From the NCBI GenBank assembly GCA_945897335.1, contig CAMDFP010000006.1, positions 1 to 43,489 of the forward strand: a DNA stretch of 43,489 nt, read 5' to 3'. Source of the stretch: Asaia bogorensis (GTDB taxonomy: Bacteria > Pseudomonadota > Alphaproteobacteria > SHVZ01). A program made the translations under genes and the position numbers. Of the stretch, positions 15,729-23,045 are shown one piece after another (the first letter of the stretch is position 1; each line of letters begins with the position of its first letter). A model generated the notes under the pieces. It was not told the origin of the DNA and did no database searches. It saw nothing but the letters and a program-made list of their open reading frames with translations.

Positions 15729-17117
15729 ATGGCAACTCTCAAGACCGTTTCGCCCGGCGACGGCCGGGTCTATGTCGAGCGCCCGCTCGCAACCGAGGCT
15801 GACGTCGCCAAGGCACTCGCCGCCGCCCGCGGCGCGCAGAAGGGCTGGCGGGCGACGCCGGTGGCCGAGCGTGCGGCGATGGTCGAACGCTTCGTGAAGC
15901 ATTTCGAGGCGAATGCGCCCGCGATCGCCGAGGAGCTGACCCGCCAGATGGGCCGGCCGATCCGCTACACACCGGGCGAAGTGAAGGGCTTGGCCGAGCG
16001 GGCTCGCTATATGGCGGGCGTGGCAGGAGAGTCGCTGGCCGACGTCAAGATCGAGCCCAAGGACAACTTCACCCGCTTCATCCGGAAGGAGCCGGTGGGG
16101 GTCGTCTTCGTCATCGCGCCCTGGAACTATCCCTATCTGACCGCGGTGAACGCCATCGTGCCGGCGCTGCTCGCCGGCAATGCGGTGATCCTGAAGCACT
16201 CGCACCAGACGCCGCTCTGCGCCGAGCGCTTCGCCGAGGGCTTCAAGACGGCCGGGCTTCCCGCCGGCGTCTTCCAGCACCTGCACATGGACCATGCGCT
16301 GACCGAAAGGCTGGTGGCCTCGCCCGAAATCGACTTCGTCGCCTTCACCGGATCGGTCGCCGGCGGCCATGCCGTCAGCCGCGCCGCCGCCGGCCGCTTC
16401 ATCGGGCTCGGCCTCGAGCTCGGCGGCAAGGACCCGGCCTATGTCCGCGCCGACGCCAATTTCGACCATGCGGTCGAGAACCTCGTCGACGGCGCCTTCT
16501 TCAACTCCGGCCAGTCCTGCTGCGGCATCGAGCGCGTCTACGTTCATGCCGATCTCTACGACCGCTTCGCCGACGCCTATGCCGACCTCACGCGCAAATA
16601 CGTGCTGGACGATCCGATGTCGGCAGATTCGACATTGGGACCGATGGTGCGGGCCCAGGCGGCCGATTTCGTCCGCGGCCAGGTCGCCGACGCGCTCAAG
16701 GCTGGCGCCAAGGCACTGATCGACGAGACGGCGTTCAGCCGCGCCAAGCCGGGATCGCCCTATTGCGCGCCACAGGTCCTGGTCGGCGTCGATCACTCCA
16801 TGCGCGTCATGTCGGAAGAGAGCTTCGGGCCGGTGATCGGCCTGATGAAGGTCACGTCCGACGAAGAGGCCATCCGGTTGATGAACGACAGCCAGTACGG
16901 CCTCACCGCCGCGATCTGGACCATGGATGAGGATGCCGCCATCCGCATCGGCGATGCCATCGAGACCGGCACCTGGTTCATGAACCGCTGCGATTATCTC
17001 GATCCCGCGCTGGCCTGGACCGGCGTCAAGGACTCGGGCCGTGGCTGCACGCTGTCGCGCCTGGGTTTCGACGCCTTCACCCGGCCCAAATCCTTTCACC
17101 TCCGCACCCGTCTCTGA
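15729..17117 (+). CDS. NAD(P)-dependent aldehyde dehydrogenase
   Basis: A 462-residue soluble aldehyde dehydrogenase that oxidises an aldehyde to its acid. Active-site residues are in place: Asn133 in PWNYP, Lys156 in ILKHS, the nucleotide loop FTGSVAGG, general base Glu230 (LELGGKD) and catalytic Cys264 (NSGQSCCG), exactly 34 residues after the glutamate as usual. ESFGPV and the final NRCDYLDPALAWTGVKDSGRG complete the fold. The ATG at 15729 lies two bases after the synthetase stop. The frame open further upstream overlaps that gene and is spurious. Context suggests a gamma-glutamyl aldehyde or amino aldehyde as substrate. Confidence 0.94.
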   Translation: MATLKTVSPGDGRVYVERPLATEADVAKALAAARGAQKGWRATPVAERAAMVERFVKHFEANAPAIAEELTRQMGRPIRYTPGEVKGLAERARYMAGVAGESLADVKIEPKDNFTRFIRKEPVGVVFVIAPWNYPYLTAVNAIVPALLAGNAVILKHSHQTPLCAERFAEGFKTAGLPAGVFQHLHMDHALTERLVASPEIDFVAFTGSVAGGHAVSRAAAGRFIGLGLELGGKDPAYVRADANFDHAVENLVDGAFFNSGQSCCGIERVYVHADLYDRFADAYADLTRKYVLDDPMSADSTLGPMVRAQAADFVRGQVADALKAGAKALIDETAFSRAKPGSPYCAPQVLVGVDHSMRVMSEESFGPVIGLMKVTSDEEAIRLMNDSQYGLTAAIWTMDEDAAIRIGDAIETGTWFMNRCDYLDPALAWTGVKDSGRGCTLSRLGFDAFTRPKSFHLRTRL

Positions 17118-17124
17118 GAGTCAC

Positions 17125-18303
17125 ATGCCCCTCACCGTCGATTTCATGCGTGGCAACTGGTCGTTCCCGACATCCGTCCGCTTCGGCGTCGGCCGCATTT
17201 CCGAACTTTCGGATGCCTGCAAGGCATCGGGCCTCAAGCGCCCGCTGCTGGTCACCGATCCCGGCCTCGCCAGGCTGCCGATGGTGAAGGACGCTATCGC
17301 CGCCAACGAGGCGGCCGGCGTTCCGACCGGCCTCTTCTTCGACATCAAGCCGAACCCGGTCGCCAGCAACGTCGACGCCGGCCTGAAGGCCTTCCGCGCC
17401 GGCAACCACGACGGCGTCATCGCCTGGGGCGGCGGCAGCGCCTTGGATGCCGGCAAGGTCATCGCCTTCATGACCGGGCAGACCCGCCCGATGTGGGACT
17501 TCGAGGACATCGGCGACTGGTACACCCGCGCCAATCCCGACGGCATCGCCAAGGTGATCGCGGTGCCGACCACTGCCGGCACCGGATCGGAGGTCGGCCG
17601 CGCCGGCGTCATCGCCGACGAGACCACGCACACCAAGAAAGTCATCTTCCATCCGAAGATGCTGCCGGTCGTGGTCATCTGCGACCCGGCGCTGACCGTG
17701 GGATTGCCGGCGCACATCACGGCGGCGACCGGCATGGACGCGCTGGCGCATTGCCTGGAGGCCTTCTGTGCCCCCTTCCATCACCCCTATGCCGACGGAA
17801 TCGCGGTCGAGGGCATGCGGCTGGTGCGCGAGTGGCTGCCGATCGCGGTGGCCGAGCCAGGCAACCTGGTCGCCCGCGGCCAGATGATGGCGGCGGCCAG
17901 CATGGGCGCGATCTCGTTCCAGAAGGGCCTCGGCGCCATCCATTCGCTGAGCCATCCGGTCGGCGCCCTCTACGACACCCATCACGGCCTCACCAACGCC
18001 GTGTTCATGCCCTATGTGCTGGCGTTCAACCGCAGCGCCATCGCCGAGAAGATGGCCTATCTCTCGCGCGTGCTCGACCTGAAGACTCCCGGTGTCGACG
18101 GCGTCATCGAGTGGTCGCTGGATCTCCGCCAGCGCTTCGGCATGCCGCACGACCTGAAGGGCCTCAAGGTGGGACCCGAGCGCTTCGAGGAGATGTCGGA
18201 GATGGCCGCGGTCGATCCGACCGCCGGCGGCAATCCGGTGAAGCTCGATCCCGCGATCCTCAAGCGCCTCTACGAGAACGCTCTCGAGGGCAAGGTGCTC
18301 TAG
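17125..18303 (+). CDS. Iron-containing (group III) alcohol dehydrogenase
   Basis: A 392-residue Fe-ADH that interconverts alcohols and aldehydes with NAD(P). The nucleotide motif is GGGSALD (102-108), and PTTAGTGSE (148-156) follows. The metal ligands fall on D205 and H209 (GMDALAH), H273 (AIHSLSH) and H287 (DTHHG), with the spacing seen in FucO. The ATG at 17125 follows the aldehyde dehydrogenase stop by seven bases, and the PhyH gene starts four bases after its own stop. In this operon it would logically oxidise the alcohol made by the dioxygenase and pass an aldehyde to the neighbouring dehydrogenase. Confidence 0.93.
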   Translation: MPLTVDFMRGNWSFPTSVRFGVGRISELSDACKASGLKRPLLVTDPGLARLPMVKDAIAANEAAGVPTGLFFDIKPNPVASNVDAGLKAFRAGNHDGVIAWGGGSALDAGKVIAFMTGQTRPMWDFEDIGDWYTRANPDGIAKVIAVPTTAGTGSEVGRAGVIADETTHTKKVIFHPKMLPVVVICDPALTVGLPAHITAATGMDALAHCLEAFCAPFHHPYADGIAVEGMRLVREWLPIAVAEPGNLVARGQMMAAASMGAISFQKGLGAIHSLSHPVGALYDTHHGLTNAVFMPYVLAFNRSAIAEKMAYLSRVLDLKTPGVDGVIEWSLDLRQRFGMPHDLKGLKVGPERFEEMSEMAAVDPTAGGNPVKLDPAILKRLYENALEGKVL

Positions 18304-18307
18304 CGCC

Positions 18308-19063
18308 ATGCCGACGACGTTGAGCAGCGCCGAGGTCGCGCGCTACGACGCCGAGGGCTACCACTTCCCGGTCCGCGTCCTGACCACGGCGGAAGCGGCG
18401 TCGTACCGTTCCCGCCTCGACGCGTTCATCGCCGGCGCCGGGGGGCAGAAGGCCGCAGGGCCGCTGCTGCGCCACAAGGCGCATCTCAACTGCCCGCCGC
18501 TGCGCGAGCTCACGGTGCATCCGAAGATCCTGGATGCCGTATCCGACGTGCTCGGCCCCGATCTCCTCTGCTGGGCGTCGGGCGTCTTCTACAAGCCGGC
18601 GCGCGATCCCTCCTTCGTCTCCTGGCACCAGGATGCGATGTATTGGGGGCTCGATCCCGTCGACATCGCCACCGCCTGGGTGGCGCTCACCGACAGCCAT
18701 GCCGGAAACGGCGCCATGCAGGTGCTGCCGGAGAGCCATCGCGATGAGCTGCTGCCGCATACCGAGACCTACGGCGCCGACAACATGCTCTCGCGCGGGC
18801 AGGAGATCGCCATCGACGTCGATCTCGGGAGGACGGTCATGCTGACGCTGGCCGCCGGCGAGATGTCGCTGCATCACGTCAAGCTGGCGCATGGCTCGGA
18901 GGCGAACCGCTCCGACCATGCCCGCATCGGCTATGCGATCCGCTACGTGGCCCCGCATGTGCGCCCGGTGACGGCCGAGAGCGGCGCCGCGACGCTGGTC
19001 CATGGCCAGGACCGGTTCGGGCACTTCAAGCCGGACCGGGCTCCCGAACTGCAAGCCACCTAA
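18308..19063 (+). CDS. Phytanoyl-CoA dioxygenase (PhyH) family Fe(II)/2-oxoglutarate oxygenase
   Basis: A 251-residue soluble protein of the PhyH/EctD family, which hydroxylates unactivated carbons using Fe(II), O2 and 2-oxoglutarate. The facial triad is visible: H107 and D109 in SWHQDAMYW, and H195 in LAHGSEANRS. R206 (ARIGYAIRY), 11 residues later, is placed to bind the 2-oxoglutarate carboxylate. NGAMQVLPESH (134-144) is a family hallmark. It lies four bases after the Fe-ADH gene and nine before the LacI gene. Given the operon, I infer hydroxylation of an amine or gamma-glutamyl-amine to an alcohol. The substrate is not shown by the sequence. Confidence 0.9.
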   Translation: MPTTLSSAEVARYDAEGYHFPVRVLTTAEAASYRSRLDAFIAGAGGQKAAGPLLRHKAHLNCPPLRELTVHPKILDAVSDVLGPDLLCWASGVFYKPARDPSFVSWHQDAMYWGLDPVDIATAWVALTDSHAGNGAMQVLPESHRDELLPHTETYGADNMLSRGQEIAIDVDLGRTVMLTLAAGEMSLHHVKLAHGSEANRSDHARIGYAIRYVAPHVRPVTAESGAATLVHGQDRFGHFKPDRAPELQAT

Positions 19064-19072
19064 CGGCGAAGG

Positions 19073-20101
19073 ATGGCCCGCAAGCCTTCTCAGGAACCGC
19101 GGCGGGCACGCGCGGGCATCCACGACGTGGCGTCCGCCGCCGGCGTCTCGGTCGTCACCGTCTCCCGCGCCTTCAACACGCCGGACAAGGTCTCGGCCAA
19201 GACCCGCCAGCACATCGACGAGGCGATCCGCCGGATCGGCTATGTCCCCGACCTCGTCGCCCGCAGCCTGGTGTCCAGGAAGAGCCGGGTGATCGCCGCC
19301 TGCGTGCCGACATTCGTGCTCTCCGACATTCCGAGCTGCATGCAGGGCCTGTCGGACGTCATCACCCGCGAAGGCTTCCAGCTCCTGCTGGGTAGCAGCT
19401 CCTTCTCCGCCGAGCAGGAAGCAGCGATGGTCGCGGCCATGCTGGGTCGCCGTCCGGACGGTGTCGTGCTCACCGGCACCGACCACGCGCCCGAGGTCCG
19501 CACCATGCTGCGCCAGGCCGGCGTGCCGGTGGTCGAGCTGCTAAACGCCAGCGCGACGCCGATCGACATGGCCGTCGGCATCCACAATGCGCGCGCCGTC
19601 CAGTCGATGACTCAGCATCTCTGCAGCCTGGGCTACCGCCGGATCGCCTTCGGCTCGCGCTCTCCTCTCGGCAATGACCGCGCCCGCGACCGCCGCCAGG
19701 GCTATCTCCGTGCCCTCGCCAAGGCCGGCCTCAAGCCCGATCCGGAGCTGATCTTCGAGATCGACGGCTCGGCGACCTCGGGCGCCGAGGTGGTGACCCA
19801 GATCACCTCCCGAGGACTGAAGGTGGACGCCATCGTCTTCACCGGCGACGCGCCGGCGGTCGGGGCCTATCTCCGCTGCCAGACATTCGGGCTCAAGGTG
19901 CCGGGAGACCTGGCGCTGGCAGGGCTCGGCAACAACGAGCTGTCGCGCCTGATCCCCGGCGGTCTCACCACCATCGGCACGGACATGTATACCCTCGGTC
20001 GCCGCGCCGGCGAGCTGCTGTGCGAGCGCCTGCTGACCGGCAAGGTCAAGAGCCGGTCGATCGACATCGGCTTCGAGCTGATCCTCCGCGGCAGCTGCTG
20101 A
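19073..20101 (+). CDS. LacI-family transcriptional regulator
   Basis: A 342-residue repressor-type protein. The N-terminal helix-turn-helix spans about residues 16-65 (IHDVASAAGVSVVTVSRAFN, then a hinge around GYVPDLVARSL). The rest is a periplasmic-binding-protein-like sensor domain with typical RRPDGVVLTG and SLGYRRIAFGSR motifs. Its gene follows the PhyH gene by nine bases, so it is probably the last gene of the amine operon. It is immediately upstream of the promoter for the enolase-superfamily gene, which carries a central-CG quasi-palindrome. It could control either or both units. The inducer is unknown. Confidence 0.92.
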   Translation: MARKPSQEPRRARAGIHDVASAAGVSVVTVSRAFNTPDKVSAKTRQHIDEAIRRIGYVPDLVARSLVSRKSRVIAACVPTFVLSDIPSCMQGLSDVITREGFQLLLGSSSFSAEQEAAMVAAMLGRRPDGVVLTGTDHAPEVRTMLRQAGVPVVELLNASATPIDMAVGIHNARAVQSMTQHLCSLGYRRIAFGSRSPLGNDRARDRRQGYLRALAKAGLKPDPELIFEIDGSATSGAEVVTQITSRGLKVDAIVFTGDAPAVGAYLRCQTFGLKVPGDLALAGLGNNELSRLIPGGLTTIGTDMYTLGRRAGELLCERLLTGKVKSRSIDIGFELILRGSC

Positions 20102-20123
20102 TTTCGTCGCCGTCGGGGCCACG

Positions 20124-20153
20124 TTGACCCCTCCGATGATAGACGTTTAGCAT
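20124..20153 (+). promoter_or_regulatory. Promoter with LacI-like operator before the enolase-family gene
   Basis: TTGACC (20124-20129) and TAGCAT (20148-20153) are separated by 18 bases and match sigma-70-type boxes at five and four of six positions. A quasi-palindrome TAGACGTTTA with central CG (20140-20149) overlaps the -10, the arrangement expected for a LacI-family operator. Transcription would begin at about 20160, right at the ATG (20161), and no Shine-Dalgarno sequence is visible, so the message may be leaderless. Confidence 0.45.
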
Positions 20154-20160
20154 TGCCGCC

Positions 20161-21279
20161 ATGAGGATCACCAAGGCGAGCTCCGGCCTCTTCGTCCGTC
20201 GCTACGACGGCAAGATCCGCAACAGCCGCCAGAAGTGGAACGACAAGCAGCACGTCCTGGTCTTCATCGACACGGACGAGGGCGTCTCGGGCGTCGGCGA
20301 GGCCTGGTGCCCGATGGCCTCGCCGAAAACCCTGGCCGCCGTCCTCGAGAACGACCTGATGCGCTTCGTCCTCGGCGAGGACCCGCTGGCGCGCGAGCGC
20401 ATCAGCCGGCGGATCGAGGAGTTCGCCGTGGTCGGCACCATGGGCGGGGTCGTCTATGCCATGGCCAGCGCCATCGACATGGCACTCTGGGACCTGCTCG
20501 GCCGCCTCACCGGCCGGCCTCTCTACCAGTTGCTCGGCGGCCATTCGAACCGGGTCGCCGTCTACGGCAGCGGCGGCATGTACGGCCCCGACATCACGCC
20601 CGAGAGCCTGGGGCGCGAGATGGCGGCCTCGGTCGCGAGCGGCACCATGGGCGTCAAGATCAAGGCGGCCGGCGCGAGCCTCGCCGAGGACGTGGCGCGC
20701 ATCCGCGCCGTCCGCGACGCGATCGGGCCCGAGGCCAAGCTGATGATCGACGCGCTCTTCGTTCCGACCGTGCCCGAGGCGATCCGCCTCGCCCAGGCGA
20801 TCGAGCCCTTCGACATCCACTTCCTCGAGGCGCCCAGCGGCCTCACCGACATCGCCGGCTGGCGCGAAGTGCGCGACAAGACCTCGATCCCGCTCGCCGG
20901 CACCGAGATCCAGTACGGGCTCGACCTGCATCGCGACCTCGTGCTCTCGGGCGCGATCCACTTCATCGAGTTCGACCTGACGCTCTGCGGCGGCATCACC
21001 ACCGGGCAGAAGATCGCCGCGGTCGCCCAGGCCTTCCACAAGCCGGTGTCTCTGCACAGCGCAGTCAGCGCCGTCGGCCTCGCGGCATCCGCCCATCTCG
21101 GCGCGGCACTCCCCAATTGCGATTCCATCGAGCTCCACCTGCTGCACCAGGCGCTATTCGAGCATCTGTGGGCGGCGGGCTACACCGTGGCCGACGGGCA
21201 CATGAGCGTTCCCGAAACGCCGGGCCTCGGTCTCGACATCGAGGCCTTGAGGCAGGCTGCGCCGCCGATCGCCGCATGA
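20161..21279 (+). CDS. Mandelate racemase/muconate lactonizing enzyme family (enolase superfamily)
   Basis: A 372-residue TIM-barrel enzyme that abstracts a proton next to a carboxylate. Magnesium ligands are D197 (LMIDALF), E223 (HFLEAP) and E249 (AGTEI). The general bases K166 and K168 form a KxK motif (GVKIKAAG), and D272 with H299 (FIEFDLTLCGG, SLHSAVS) looks like the Asp-His dyad of the mandelate racemase subgroup. That subgroup includes many sugar-acid dehydratases. LacI control would fit a sugar acid, but the substrate is open. The ATG at 20161 lies directly at the predicted transcription start. The binding-protein gene follows after 24 bases. Confidence 0.92.
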   Translation: MRITKASSGLFVRRYDGKIRNSRQKWNDKQHVLVFIDTDEGVSGVGEAWCPMASPKTLAAVLENDLMRFVLGEDPLARERISRRIEEFAVVGTMGGVVYAMASAIDMALWDLLGRLTGRPLYQLLGGHSNRVAVYGSGGMYGPDITPESLGREMAASVASGTMGVKIKAAGASLAEDVARIRAVRDAIGPEAKLMIDALFVPTVPEAIRLAQAIEPFDIHFLEAPSGLTDIAGWREVRDKTSIPLAGTEIQYGLDLHRDLVLSGAIHFIEFDLTLCGGITTGQKIAAVAQAFHKPVSLHSAVSAVGLAASAHLGAALPNCDSIELHLLHQALFEHLWAAGYTVADGHMSVPETPGLGLDIEALRQAAPPIAA

Positions 21280-21303
21280 ATCCGAACTAGAACGGAGGAC
21301 CCG

Positions 21304-22899
21304 ATGTCCCGCACCCCGCTTCGCTGCCTCGCCCTCGCCGCCGCGACCGCGCTCGCCCTCGCGGCCGCTCCGGCATCTGCCCAGTCCGTCGCGAGGATGG
21401 CCTCAGACGGCGATCTCAAGATCCTGGATCCGATCTGGACCACGCAGTTCCTGACGGTCGGTCACGGCTACATGATCTACGACGTGCCCTACGCCTACGA
21501 CGAGTCGGGACTGGCGAAGCCGCAGATGATCGGCGAGGACTCCGTCAGCGCCGACGGTCTGACCTGGACCTTCAAGCTCCGCCCGGGCCTCAAGTTCCAG
21601 GACGGCACGCCGGTCACCGCGAAGGACGTCTCCGCCTCGATCCAGCGCTGGGGGGCCCGCGCCACCGCCGGCCGGCTGATCATGAGCGTCGCAGCCGGCT
21701 TCGACATCGTCGACGACCGCACCTTCGTCATCCGCTTCAAGGAGAAGATCGGGCCGTTCCGCGAGATGGTCTCGAACCCGATCAACCCGCTTTTCGTCAT
21801 GCGCGAGGCCGATGCCAAGACCGACCCGAACACGCAGGTGACGAACACCGTCGGCTCCGGGCCCTTCATCTTCGTCAAGGAGGAATGGGTCCCGGGATCC
21901 AAGGTCGTCTACCGGAAGAACCCGGACTACGTGCCGCGCTCGGATGCGCCGAGCAGCATGGCCGGCGCCAAGATCCCGAAACTCGACCGGGTCGAGTGGA
22001 TGTATCTGCCGGACTCTAGCACCGCGGTGCAGGCGCTGATCCGCGCCGAGATCGACATCATCGAGAACCCGCCCGCCGACCTCGTGCCGGTGATGCAGAA
22101 GGCCGGCGGCATCGACATCAGAGTCTTGAGCAAGACCGGCAACCAGATGCTGATGCGGCCGAACCACGCGATCCCGCCCTTCAACAACGTCAAGGCCCGC
22201 CAGGCGCTGCTCTACGCCGTCGACCAGGAGGCCTATCTCGCCGCCGGCATCGGCAATCTCGACTACGGCCAGGTGTGCTGGGCGGTGTTCATGTGCAACA
22301 CGCCGCTCGAATCCAATGCCGGCGTGAAGGACTGGGCCAACACCAAGGACCCGAACCGCAAGGCGAAGGCCAAGGCGCTGCTGGCCGAGAGCGGCTACAA
22401 CGGCGAGCCGATCGTCGTCTTCAAGGTGACCGACAGCCCGATCATCGCCGCCATGGGCGAGGTCACGGCACAGCTACTGACCGAAGTCGGCTTCAAGGTC
22501 GACCTGCAGAGCGTCGACACCTCCACCTTCGGCACGCGGCGCGTGATCAAGGACCCGCCCTCGCAGAACCGTGCCGGCTGGCACATTGCGCAGAGCTGGG
22601 CCGCCGGCCCGGTTTCGGGCGATCCGCTCTCCAACAACTTCACCCCGACGCCGTGCACGGGGACCGGCTTCTTCGGCTGGCCGTGCGATGAGAACCTGGA
22701 GAAGATCCGCCGCCGCTTCCTCACCGCCGCGACGCTGGAGGAGCGGAAGGCCCTGGTCGCCGAGTTCCAGGCGCCGATGTACGAGCACGTCCCGTACATC
22801 CCGCTCGGCCAGTTCCGCACGCCGTCGGCCTTCCGCAGCACCATTTCCGGCGTGCTCCCGGGGCCGCGCCTGGTGATGTGGAACATCAGCAAGCAGTAG
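21304..22899 (+). CDS. ABC transporter substrate-binding protein, peptide/nickel (SBP_bac_5) family
   Basis: A 531-residue periplasmic receptor of the DppA/OppA type. The signal is MSRTPLRCLALAAATALALA ending PASAQ, cleaving near residue 28. Family landmarks include DGLTWTFKLRPGLKFQDGTP, KDVSASIQRW, TNTVGSGPFIF and NVKARQALLYAVDQ. GGAGG sits before the ATG at 21304. Permease and ATPase genes usually flank such a receptor, but none are present here, so it either uses permeases encoded elsewhere or delivers ligand differently. Linked to the enolase-family gene (24-base gap), it may bind the same substrate or its precursor. Confidence 0.93.
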   Translation: MSRTPLRCLALAAATALALAAAPASAQSVARMASDGDLKILDPIWTTQFLTVGHGYMIYDVPYAYDESGLAKPQMIGEDSVSADGLTWTFKLRPGLKFQDGTPVTAKDVSASIQRWGARATAGRLIMSVAAGFDIVDDRTFVIRFKEKIGPFREMVSNPINPLFVMREADAKTDPNTQVTNTVGSGPFIFVKEEWVPGSKVVYRKNPDYVPRSDAPSSMAGAKIPKLDRVEWMYLPDSSTAVQALIRAEIDIIENPPADLVPVMQKAGGIDIRVLSKTGNQMLMRPNHAIPPFNNVKARQALLYAVDQEAYLAAGIGNLDYGQVCWAVFMCNTPLESNAGVKDWANTKDPNRKAKAKALLAESGYNGEPIVVFKVTDSPIIAAMGEVTAQLLTEVGFKVDLQSVDTSTFGTRRVIKDPPSQNRAGWHIAQSWAAGPVSGDPLSNNFTPTPCTGTGFFGWPCDENLEKIRRRFLTAATLEERKALVAEFQAPMYEHVPYIPLGQFRTPSAFRSTISGVLPGPRLVMWNISKQ

Positions 22900-22995
22900 G
22901 GAGTGGCGCTCCGCCGGACCCGACAGTTCGTTTAGGACTTGCTCACCCGGATACCGTTTCAAGCCTGCGACCTTTGGGATGTCACAGACGGGCGA

Positions 22996-23014
22996 GTATT
23001 TATCCTGTATTTAT
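22996..23014 (+). repeat. Direct repeat phased by one helical turn upstream of the sensor cyclase
   Basis: GTATTTAT occurs at 22996-23003 and 23007-23014, separated by CCT, giving an 11-base period. It sits in an AT-rich patch 32 bases before the GTG at 23046. Repeats on one face of the helix can bind a tandem or dimeric regulator. The second copy, TATTTATAG, could also supply a -10 element. Confidence 0.4.
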
Positions 23015-23045
23015 AGCGAACTGTTGTTTTCGCCTGGGATCCCAC

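Noticed and set aside
18308-19063. Ectoine hydroxylase or halogenase identity for the PhyH protein
   Set aside because: The Asp of the facial triad is present, which argues against a halogenase, and no ectoine genes are nearby.
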